Shown here in pieces: positions 1-6,253 of a DNA stretch of 8,607 bases. The notes beneath the pieces are model-generated. The model was not told the origin of the DNA. It saw nothing but the letters and a program-made list of their open reading frames with translations, and did no database searches. Every line of letters starts with the position of its first letter. Position 1 is the stretch's first letter. Source of the stretch: CAYRMV01 sp964425255 (GTDB lineage: Bacteria > Bacteroidota > Bacteroidia > Flavobacteriales_D > Crocinitomicaceae); the NCBI GenBank assembly GCA_964425255.1, contig CAYRMV010000139.1:1-8607 (forward strand). The letters are read 5' to 3'. Made by a program: the position numbers and the translations under genes.

Positions 1-70
1 GCCCCACAAAAACCTAATTTTTTCCAACCACAACCAATTAAATTGCGTTTTTTTTGTTTTTGGTGGGGGC
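1..70. other. Long-loop inverted repeat competing with the GC hairpin
   Basis: GCCCCACAAAAAC (1-13) pairs with GTTTTTGGTGGGGGC (56-70) over 13 base pairs with two bulged bases, enclosing a 42-base loop. The right arm shares positions 61-70 with the hairpin at 61-89, so the two structures cannot form together. GCCCCAC occurs as a direct repeat at 1-7 and 81-87. The left arm begins exactly at the window edge, so the true extent is unknown. Confidence 0.4.
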
Positions 71-89
71 GCTATAACCCGCCCCACCA
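61..89. other. GC-rich hairpin (inverted repeat)
   Basis: TGGTGGGG (61-68) plus CG (70-71) pairs with CG (80-81) plus CCCCACCA (82-89), giving ten base pairs with one bulged G (69) and an eight-base loop. It is by far the strongest stem in the non-coding end of the window and runs into the first 21-base repeat. It does not fit an intrinsic terminator in either direction: on the plus strand the T-run lies before the stem, and on the minus strand the stem is followed by an A-rich tract. It could still act as a 3' RNA-stabilising structure on the operon transcript. Confidence 0.6.
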
Positions 90-146
90 CTACCTAAATA
101 TTTGCCACCACTACCTAAATATTTGCCTCCACTAACCCTTTAATCG
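84..146. repeat. Perfect 21-base tandem duplication plus degraded third copy
   Basis: Positions 84-104 and 105-125 are identical 21-base units, each starting CCACCACTACC and ending AAATATTTG with a T between. Positions 126-146 look like a third, degraded unit: CCTCCACTAACCC matches the C-rich half, while the AT-rich half has drifted. The array lies in the non-coding DNA downstream of the operon. The plus strand is C-rich and almost free of G here. One minus-strand frame would read the unit as Gly-Ser-Gly-Gly-Lys-Tyr-Leu, but it has no start codon and is closed upstream by a stop, so I do not call a gene. There are no spacers, so this is not a CRISPR array. Function unknown; replication slippage is the simplest origin. 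Confidence 0.85.
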
Positions 147-156
147 CGCCTCCATT

Positions 157-190
157 AAAAAAAGATAAAAACTAATCTGTTCTATACAGA
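157..190 (-). terminator. Weak intrinsic-terminator-like element at the operon's last gene
   Basis: Read on the minus strand, TCTGT (190-186), ATAGA and ACAGA (180-176) form a five-pair stem with a five-base loop that contains the stop codon of the last glycosyltransferase. It is followed by a tract with 15 T in 19 bases (175-157). The stem is short and AT-rich, so this is a weak candidate, but it lies in the right place and orientation to end the operon transcript. Confidence 0.3.
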
Positions 191-1306
191 ATATGAATTT
201 GAATAAAGAGCCAATAACTTCTTCACATATTCTTCCATCCCAAATTGCTGGGCAAAGCGGTGTGCATTTTCTCCCATCCGTTGGCGCTCTTCGTTATTTT
301 CTAACAAAAATTGAATTTTATCGGCTAACAACTTCGGATCTCGTTCCCAAATCATAAACCCATTTTCTCCTTCCTGAATCAAATCGCGGTTGCCTTTGCC
401 ATCGGTACAAACAACGGGCAAACCACAGGCCATGGCTTCAACCAAAACCAAACCAAAGGCTTCTGAAAAAGACGTATGAAGAAAAATGGATGAATTGGAG
501 ATAATCAACTCAGGTTGATCAACTATTCCTTTGAATAGAACTAAGTCTTTTAAATTTAAATTTCTTACATCATCTTCCAAAGTCGTTCTAAATGATCCAT
601 CTCCAACAATGATTAGTTGAGAATTGATATTTCTACTTTTCAATTCGACCATGGTTTGAAGCGCTAATTGATGTCCTTTTACGGGAATGAGACTCCCAAC
701 CATTACAATTTTACCCGTGTTTTTTTGGTTGTTAGAAACTTCATCAAATCGATTCAAATCAACTGCATTATGTAACAACTGAGCATTAATTTTGTCGGCT
801 AAATTATACCGTATATACTGGATAGAATCTTTTGAAATACCAATAGCCACTGTTTTTAATGGAAGACTTTTTAGAACCAACTTTCGTTCATACCAGTTTG
901 TCAATTTCTTTTTATTTGTAAACGTTTTTAGATTAAATCGTTCCATTTGTACCATGTTATCATGAAAATGGATTACCCGTTTTGTATGTTTAGGAAAGGA
1001 ACAAAAGGCCAAATTAATTTCAGCTTCAAACAAATGAGAGTGAATCACATCTGGTTGGAATGTATCGATCATCTGTTGCAAGGCACTTACATCCACCCGG
1101 TTTTTTCGCCACAAGGAAAGTTGAATCCGTGTGTTTAGCACCTGATAATCCAACTGTTCAGTCAAAAAAGTGTACTGATTTTTCTCCCGGAAGGTACAAA
1201 TCTTGACCTCATGCCCTTGCCGTTGCAGTTCTACACACATATCCAACGCAATGCGCTCAGCACCGCCTTTGTTGAGCGTGGGAATGAGGTGGAGGATTTT
1301 CATCAT
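182..1306 (-). CDS. Family 4 (GT-B) glycosyltransferase
   Basis: A 374-residue retaining glycosyltransferase with the two-domain GT-B fold. The N-terminal acceptor domain starts MMKILHLIPTLNKGGAERIA, with the glycine-rich GGAER motif at 14-18, followed by DVIHSHLF (86-93) and HFHDN (113-117). The C-terminal donor-binding domain has VGSLIPVKGHQ (203-213), IIVGDG (232-237) and the EX7E motif EAFGLVLVE (282-290) followed by AMACGLPVV, with NGFM further on. These are standard family 4 features, and the length is normal. It would transfer a nucleotide-activated sugar on the cytoplasmic membrane face during repeat-unit assembly; donor and acceptor are unknown. It is the last visible gene of the operon. 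Two ATG codons in tandem (1306 and 1303) could both serve as start. The stop codon sits in the loop of a small inverted repeat followed by a T-rich tract. Confidence 0.93.
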   Translation of the reverse strand: MMKILHLIPTLNKGGAERIALDMCVELQRQGHEVKICTFREKNQYTFLTEQLDYQVLNTRIQLSLWRKNRVDVSALQQMIDTFQPDVIHSHLFEAEINLAFCSFPKHTKRVIHFHDNMVQMERFNLKTFTNKKKLTNWYERKLVLKSLPLKTVAIGISKDSIQYIRYNLADKINAQLLHNAVDLNRFDEVSNNQKNTGKIVMVGSLIPVKGHQLALQTMVELKSRNINSQLIIVGDGSFRTTLEDDVRNLNLKDLVLFKGIVDQPELIISNSSIFLHTSFSEAFGLVLVEAMACGLPVVCTDGKGNRDLIQEGENGFMIWERDPKLLADKIQFLLENNEERQRMGENAHRFAQQFGMEEYVKKLLALYSNSYSV

Positions 1307-1314
1307 GGATTACA

Positions 1315-2397
1315 TTAATGTGTTGCAAATTTATGCTTTAATTTTAAAAAATATGCTTCAAAATAATGGTACGACAACATGCTGAGTGCAATTGAAAGTA
1401 GCAATGATAAAACTGGGCGCAATGCGACAACCGTAAAAATGGTTTCGGGTATTTTAAAAACTTCATTAATTAAAATATGAATTATAAAATTACAAACAAC
1501 ATGATATAAATACAATCCATAAGTGTATTTCCCAAAAAACTCTAACAGTGGAACTGCTTTTAAATTAAGTGCATTCCCAAACGTTTGTTGCACAATTAAA
1601 TATGCAATCAAAAACGAAATTCCGATGACATGATAAAAAGACGATGAGTACGTGATCAGCGCAATTAATGCAACTAAAGCCAATATAGGAACAACTGCTG
1701 AAACTTGCGTTATTTTCTTAATAAATGATTCGTAAAAAAAAGCAAGATAAGCGAACAATGCACCTGATGCCAAATAAACCATGCTGTACACTGTGTGTTT
1801 TGCCTTAAGTTGAAAAAGCAAGGTAAAAACAACTGAAGAAACGAAAACGATTGCAATTGGAATAATAAATTTCTTTTGTTTAAAGATCATGAAAAACAAT
1901 GGCCAAATTAAATAAAATTGTTCTTCGATACTAACAGACCAAGTTGGACCTAAACCTACGCCAATGGGCAATTGGCCTGAAAATAGTTGATCGAAATTAC
2001 TTAGAAAGAGAACATACATCCAAGGATTTGCCGGGTCGTTTGTCGGTTCATGAAGAACTAGCATTTTAAACAATGGGAAAACAACAAACCCAATAAAAAC
2101 AATGAGATAATAGACTGGCCAAATACGAAGGATTCGTCTCAGATAGAATTTTTTAACGGAAAAATCCGTCGTTTTTTCTTGTTCTCTGAAAATCAAATAG
2201 GTGATTAAAAAACCGCTTAAAACAAAGAAAACAGGAACACCGAAACTGAAAATTTCACGAAATCTATTCACGACAACAAACACATCATTCACTTCAATTT
2301 CAGGACTGTAAGTATAAAATGCATGCGCTAAAAACGTCGAAAAAAAAGCAATCGTCCGAATACTATCTAAGTTTTTAAAATGGAATTTTGTAGCCAT
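1315..2397 (-). CDS. Acyltransferase-3 family membrane O-acyltransferase (second copy)
   Basis: Another 360-residue acyltransferase-3 protein, predicted to span the inner membrane about ten times and acylate a hydroxyl of the polysaccharide unit. Motifs fall at nearly the same positions as in the copy at 5161-6243: FKNLDSIRTIAFF (7-19), His25, FFVLSGFLITYLI (57-69), FYLRRILRIWPVYY (84-97), WSVSIEEQFYLIWP (153-166), YGLYLYH ending at His299, and a C-terminal LSYHYFEAYFL. Collinearity to the end indicates two paralogues, not unrelated members. It lacks an SGNH extension. My hand count over 1501-2220 gives about 33-34% GC, between the AT-rich copy and the methyltransferase. Its ATG follows the glycosyltransferase by 25 bases with no Shine-Dalgarno sequence, and its stop lies 8 bases before the next gene. 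Substrate and acyl donor cannot be inferred. Confidence 0.93.
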   Translation of the reverse strand: MATKFHFKNLDSIRTIAFFSTFLAHAFYTYSPEIEVNDVFVVVNRFREIFSFGVPVFFVLSGFLITYLIFREQEKTTDFSVKKFYLRRILRIWPVYYLIVFIGFVVFPLFKMLVLHEPTNDPANPWMYVLFLSNFDQLFSGQLPIGVGLGPTWSVSIEEQFYLIWPLFFMIFKQKKFIIPIAIVFVSSVVFTLLFQLKAKHTVYSMVYLASGALFAYLAFFYESFIKKITQVSAVVPILALVALIALITYSSSFYHVIGISFLIAYLIVQQTFGNALNLKAVPLLEFFGKYTYGLYLYHVVCNFIIHILINEVFKIPETIFTVVALRPVLSLLLSIALSMLSYHYFEAYFLKLKHKFATH

Positions 2398-2422
2398 AAA
2401 TTTGTTTATAGTGGATTAGATT

Positions 2423-3625
2423 CTAGTAAATTTGCTTAAACCCCGCCGCATGAAAAACATCTCTAAACTCAAACGGAACTGCTCTATTTACAAAGCTATC
2501 TTTTGAAAAACGGGCTGCTAAAAAATCTTTGGCATGGTATGAGAATCGTTTAATTTTATCATTTTTCATCGGTTTATTTTTGTTTTTGAAAGCTTCCAAC
2601 GCTTCTGCTTTCACACGCTCAGCTTCTAAGTGTATAGGTGATGTTGAAATTGCTTGATTCCATGATTCTTCAAAATAAGCAAACACCGTTTCGTCTAATC
2701 CTTGTTCGCGCTTATTCAAAATCTCGAAGTAATTCACGCTGTAATAATTAAACAAATTCAAATCCTCCGTTGCGTTTCTTCGCTTGCAAATTGCTTGAAC
2801 GGCCAAATAATCAATAGTCAATAAATTGTAAATAATGGGTGCTTTTATCGGAACGTATTGATAGGGATCATCGTATCCGAGTGAATCCATGTAGGCATGA
2901 AATTTTCCAGCCCCAAAATTTCGTCCGTTGCTACTTTGTTCGCCTTGCGTCAAGATGATTTTTTTACCAACATAAACGACCTCTTCATTCAATGCTGTAT
3001 TGATGAAAAAAGAGGAATAATCGGGTGTTGTTACGCCCGGCGTATTGAAATACTGACCAAAATCAGAGCGAACCTGTTTTGCAAAAGTATTTTTGTACAT
3101 TCCGTTTAATGTTTTTGGAAAATATATATCGAACGATTTTTCTGCAAACGGATTTTCACCCAAGAAATTAGCAACCAATTCACTTGATTTCCATCGTTTT
3201 GTTTTTCCGATTGCATTGCACCAACCCATTTTATGACTCACTTCATCGTAGGTTTGAACTCCAACTGAAAACGTATTGATTTCAGGAAATTTTCGCGTAA
3301 TTTTCTGTAACTTTTTCAACGCTCCTTGATACAAAACTTTGCGATCTGCCAACAAAATCACATACTCACCTACTGCATGTTTGGTTGCAAATTCCCAATG
3401 ATCAATCATTTTCAATTCATGGGACGGCTTGATAATTTTCACCTGCGGGAACGATCTAAACTCGTGCAATACCGCTTCTGTGTTCTCATCGTTGTGATTA
3501 TCGGAAACAATCAGTTCAAAATCCGTAAAATCTTGCCAAAGTACGCTGCGAATTGCATCGCGCAACAAAGCCGGTCGATTTTTCGACGGAATTACGATAC
3601 TAAAAAAAGGTGCTCTACTTTCCAT
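2423..3625 (-). CDS. Family 2 (GT-A) glycosyltransferase
   Basis: The protein has 400 residues from the chosen ATG. The N-terminal GT-A domain opens with FFSIVIPSKNRPALLRDAI (7-25), followed by SVLWQDFTDFELIVSDN (27-43), the standard nucleotide-sugar-binding start of family 2 glycosyltransferases. GEYVILLADRKVL (86-98) sits where the metal-binding DxD is expected but has a single Asp, D94, followed by Arg; relatives with a similar TDR-type sequence exist, so this need not mean inactivity. Residues from about 240 to 400 form a long tail that I cannot assign to a domain. The role would be transfer of one sugar to a lipid-linked polysaccharide intermediate in the cytoplasm. I chose the ATG at 3625, which overlaps the previous gene by 11 bases. 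A TTG two codons upstream (3631) is possible but has no support. The stop lies 25 bases from the next start, the widest intergenic gap in the operon. Confidence 0.9.
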   Translation of the reverse strand: MESRAPFFSIVIPSKNRPALLRDAIRSVLWQDFTDFELIVSDNHNDENTEAVLHEFRSFPQVKIIKPSHELKMIDHWEFATKHAVGEYVILLADRKVLYQGALKKLQKITRKFPEINTFSVGVQTYDEVSHKMGWCNAIGKTKRWKSSELVANFLGENPFAEKSFDIYFPKTLNGMYKNTFAKQVRSDFGQYFNTPGVTTPDYSSFFINTALNEEVVYVGKKIILTQGEQSSNGRNFGAGKFHAYMDSLGYDDPYQYVPIKAPIIYNLLTIDYLAVQAICKRRNATEDLNLFNYYSVNYFEILNKREQGLDETVFAYFEESWNQAISTSPIHLEAERVKAEALEAFKNKNKPMKNDKIKRFSYHAKDFLAARFSKDSFVNRAVPFEFRDVFHAAGFKQIY

Positions 3626-4316
3626 AAACAAACGGAGGTCTTTCTTCGATACTCTTTGTATTCGGTCGTGTTACTAACGTTGGACTCGACCCGATTACAA
3701 TTTTATTTGATTCAATGTTTTTATTAATAACAGTTGCATTGGCAGCAAAACACACATTGTCACCAATCACAGAATCCCCGAGCACACTGGAGTTTGCGTA
3801 CATAATTGTTTTACCGGTAAATGTCGGGAAAATTCCTTCGTTTAAACAGCCCACCGTGCAACCTTGATACGCAATGAAATAATCAGAAAATGTTGCTCGA
3901 CCGATGATCGTTCCCAACGGATGAACCAATAAAAATATATCTGGCAATTGAGATGTATAAAAAATATCGACAGAATGCACTATTTTATTGAGATAATACA
4001 ACTTAGTTGCTAATTGCTCCTCTTTCGTTTCACGGTAATAAAAATTGGAGAGCATATACAAATACATGCAGTATTGATCGCTGATTAAGTGATTAAAATG
4101 AGTCGTTCCTTCGGAATGAAAGTATTTTTTACGGATGTTTTGAAAACAATAATAGATGCGTTCTTCTGAGATTTTCACCGCTTTCAGTACTTCCTGTTCC
4201 GATACAAGTTGGTTATCTGGAAAAAAATGATTTAGCTGTTTGGTGATGTAAGCCGCCAAGTCTTCGTTCTTCAACGAACGAATCGAATTCAACACGTCCA
4301 CGTTATACTTCATCAT
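3615..4316 (-). CDS. Left-handed beta-helix acetyltransferase (serine-acetyltransferase-like)
   Basis: This is a 233-residue protein in two parts. Residues 1 to about 125 are mostly helical, rich in Tyr and charged residues, and I recognise no named domain there. Residues about 130-215 carry imperfect hexapeptide repeats of the left-handed beta-helix fold: VHPLGTIIGRA (131-141), YQGCTVGC (150-157), SSVLGDSVIGDNV (176-188), then ANATVI and IVIGSSP (206-212). The layout is that of serine acetyltransferase, an N-terminal helical part followed by a CoA-binding helix domain. In a polysaccharide operon it more likely acetylates a sugar hydroxyl or amine than serine. The position where CysE has its second catalytic His appears to be Tyr here (SDYFIAYQG, 144-152), though His132 is present. 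Two adjacent ATG codons (4316 and 4313) are both possible starts. It overlaps both neighbours, by 14 bases upstream and about 11 downstream. The acceptor is unknown. Confidence 0.85.
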   Translation of the reverse strand: MMKYNVDVLNSIRSLKNEDLAAYITKQLNHFFPDNQLVSEQEVLKAVKISEERIYYCFQNIRKKYFHSEGTTHFNHLISDQYCMYLYMLSNFYYRETKEEQLATKLYYLNKIVHSVDIFYTSQLPDIFLLVHPLGTIIGRATFSDYFIAYQGCTVGCLNEGIFPTFTGKTIMYANSSVLGDSVIGDNVCFAANATVINKNIESNKIVIGSSPTLVTRPNTKSIEERPPFVYGK

Positions 4317-5157
4317 CTATTATTTTTTTCAGTTTATCATTGTTCCCCCAAAACCGAACGGGTTCATAATCAGGATACGAATATACCCCTAAATTGAGTT
4401 TGATTTTCGCTCCCATTTTTTGAATATAATCCTCGGCTAATGTACGAATTTTGATGGGTTTACCACTCGAGCAATTAAAAATTCCCTGTGCAGTTTGGTC
4501 AAATGCGATTCGTACGATGTATTCACTTACTTTTTCTACTGGCAAATAGTCACGCTCTTGTTCGCCGTCCGACATGTCAAATGAAGATTTTTGCTCCAAA
4601 ATTGCTTGGTGAAGTTGGGGAATGAATGATTTTTTGCTTTGCCCTTGACCGTACATGTAAAATAATCGAATCCAGCAAGTTCCATATTCAAACTGTCTTG
4701 CAATTTGTTCCGTAAAGAGACGTAAATCATTTTTAGCGATTGCATAATTTACTATTGGGAAAACAGGCATATCTTCAGTGAGTTCGCCTTCCTGAAGTCC
4801 ATATTCAAGACAGGTACCGATGTTGACTAAGCGGTGGATATTCAACTGCGTAAGTTGGCTGATAAATTTTTGTTGTTGCGCCAAATAAATTTGCGTGTGA
4901 TTTTCTGATTTGAAATCTGTCAAACCCGACCAAGCTAAATGAATGACAATGTCAGCATCTTGAAAAAAGAGAGTACTTTCTTCATCGAATTCATCGCCAA
5001 TTGAGAATGCCAAATAATTAACTTTCGAAAACCAGTGTTGTTGGCGCGCCTTTTCAATGTCAGATGACGTAACATACAGATTCACATCCTGATGTAACAG
5101 ATACTGAATCACGTGATTTCCAATAAAACCGGTTGCTCCTGTAATTACTATTTTCAT
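4303..5157 (-). CDS. NAD(P)-dependent sugar epimerase/4-ketoreductase (extended SDR)
   Basis: The 284-residue protein is an extended short-chain dehydrogenase/reductase of the NAD-dependent epimerase/dehydratase group. The nucleotide-binding motif is GATGFIG (7-13), VIHLAWSG (71-78) follows, and the active site is Thr115 (NIGTCLEYG) with YAIAK (138-142), the YxxxK pair. RLFYMYGQGQ (164-173) and FIPQL..A (178-185) are typical of sugar-binding members, and the GEQERDYLPVEKV segment (198-210) resembles the one in CDP-abequose synthase-type reductases. It is slightly short for the family but has every core motif. In context, the likely role is final reduction of the C4 ketone of the CDP-sugar built by the upstream genes; a 4-epimerase role cannot be excluded. 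Its stop lies 14 bases inside the following acetyltransferase gene. The start codon, 3 bases after the acyltransferase stop, puts the Rossmann motif at the usual residue 7. Confidence 0.9.
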   Translation of the reverse strand: MKIVITGATGFIGNHVIQYLLHQDVNLYVTSSDIEKARQQHWFSKVNYLAFSIGDEFDEESTLFFQDADIVIHLAWSGLTDFKSENHTQIYLAQQQKFISQLTQLNIHRLVNIGTCLEYGLQEGELTEDMPVFPIVNYAIAKNDLRLFTEQIARQFEYGTCWIRLFYMYGQGQSKKSFIPQLHQAILEQKSSFDMSDGEQERDYLPVEKVSEYIVRIAFDQTAQGIFNCSSGKPIKIRTLAEDYIQKMGAKIKLNLGVYSYPDYEPVRFWGNNDKLKKIIDDEV

Positions 5158-5160
5158 CTT

Positions 5161-6243
5161 TTACTTTCTCAAAATCCGTTTGCGTAGGCTTAAAAAGTAC
5201 GATTCAAAATAATTGTAACTTAAATAGCTGACACCTATTGTTATAGATAAACTAAAAAACACAAAAAGAATTCTAGAAATTATTGGGCTCAACTCTAATA
5301 AATTAAACTCTTTATAAAAATACAACAAAAAAACTGAAACAACTGAATGATACATGTAACATCCGTAGGATATTTTACCCAAATAATCTAACCCTTTTAT
5401 ATTTGATACCTTGAACAAAGAATTTTCAGAAAATACCTGTTCTAAAATAATAAATGCAAATAAATATGGGTACGCAATATAATGATAAGGTGAAGGGATA
5501 AAAAAAACAACGCCAAATACTAAGATGTAAGTCAAACCTATAAGCCATTTGGGTATTATTTTAATCCATTGAATTAATTTGAAATTGTGATATGTCAAAA
5601 ATGCAATAACTGCTCCAATCATAAATTCATGAATGACACTAAAGGTGTGTAACATCAAAACTGAATAGTTAAAACGATTTAAATAAATAAAGGAATAGGA
5701 TCCAAACATAATTACTACAAACAAAAACATATATTTTTTTGGATTAACTAGTAATAAAAGAAAAGGCCAAAATAAGTAAAATTGTTCTTCGACCGCGATA
5801 GACCACAATGGGGCTAAAACTCCAGAATTCTGAATGTGATTTGAATGTAAGTAAATTTGGTCAAAATTGGCTCCGAAAAACAGATGTGACCAAACGTTTT
5901 CACTTGGATGTTTCCCTAAAATCATTGGAACAACAATAAAACCAATTAAACAAACAATGAAATAAAGGGGTAAAATTCTAAAAATTCGTTTGACGTAGAA
6001 AGCCTTTAGATCTAATTTTGACGTCTCAATTTTCTCCTTTATCAAAAAATAGGTAATCAAAAAACCGCTAAGAACAAAGAAAAAAGAAACCGCTGTCCGA
6101 CCATGTTGAAAAATAAAATTCAAAAACGCAAAATCGCTACTTGAACCATGAACAATATCCGGCCCTAAATGAGAAATAAATACGACTAAGAATGAGAGAA
6201 ACCTTAATCCATCCAAATTTTGAAAATATGTTGTATTGGTCAT
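5161..6243 (-). CDS. Acyltransferase-3 family membrane O-acyltransferase (AT-rich copy)
   Basis: This is a 360-residue integral membrane protein of the acyltransferase-3 family (OafA/NodX-like), which O-acylates, usually acetylates, sugars of surface polysaccharides from a cytoplasmic acyl donor. About ten hydrophobic segments can be seen. Family landmarks are FQNLDGLRFLSF (7-18), His25 in the first membrane segment, FFFVLSGFLITYFL (54-67), the basic stretch FYVKRIFRILPLY (82-94), WSIAVEEQFYLFWP (147-160) and YGCYMYH ending at His299. There is no C-terminal SGNH domain. It is collinear with the second acyltransferase at 1315-2397. It starts 10 bases after the methyltransferase stop, and only 3 bases separate its stop from the next start. 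Base composition is odd: my hand count over 5221-5940 gives about 28% GC, against about 39% over 6301-7020 in the methyltransferase. The target sugar and the acyl group are unknown. Confidence 0.93.
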   Translation of the reverse strand: MTNTTYFQNLDGLRFLSFLVVFISHLGPDIVHGSSSDFAFLNFIFQHGRTAVSFFFVLSGFLITYFLIKEKIETSKLDLKAFYVKRIFRILPLYFIVCLIGFIVVPMILGKHPSENVWSHLFFGANFDQIYLHSNHIQNSGVLAPLWSIAVEEQFYLFWPFLLLLVNPKKYMFLFVVIMFGSYSFIYLNRFNYSVLMLHTFSVIHEFMIGAVIAFLTYHNFKLIQWIKIIPKWLIGLTYILVFGVVFFIPSPYHYIAYPYLFAFIILEQVFSENSLFKVSNIKGLDYLGKISYGCYMYHSVVSVFLLYFYKEFNLLELSPIISRILFVFFSLSITIGVSYLSYNYFESYFLSLRKRILRK

Positions 6244-6253
6244 TAGAATATTA

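Noticed and set aside
61..89. GC-rich hairpin as an intrinsic terminator
   Set aside because: The T-run lies on the wrong side for plus-strand transcription, and on the minus strand the stem is followed by A-rich, not T-rich, sequence.
84..125. CRISPR-like repeats
   Set aside because: The two units are directly adjacent with no spacer, and no cas gene is present.
41..137. Glycine-rich repeat peptide (Gly-Ser-Gly-Gly-Lys-Tyr-Leu units) on the minus strand
   Set aside because: The frame is open for only about 31 codons, has a stop directly upstream and no ATG or GTG start; more likely a by-product of a 21-base repeat being a multiple of three.
2398..2422. Possible internal promoter in the widest intergenic gap
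   Set aside because: Only 25 bases long; I find no convincing Bacteroidota-type TAnnTTTG or sigma70-type boxes at a usable distance on the minus strand.
3626..3631. TTG start two codons upstream for the family 2 glycosyltransferase
   Set aside because: The ATG at 3625 is a better start, gives a normal N-terminus eight residues before the IVIP strand, and the TTG has no ribosome-binding support.
3626..3645. GGAGGT on the plus strand as a ribosome-binding site
   Set aside because: It is on the wrong strand; on the coding strand it reads ACCTCC, and no plus-strand gene follows it.
3326..3727. Plus-strand open reading frame of 133 codons
   Set aside because: It lies opposite the family 2 glycosyltransferase and the end of the acetyltransferase, both with clear family motifs; its translation is Cys/Phe/Ile-rich with no recognisable domain, as expected for an antisense shadow.
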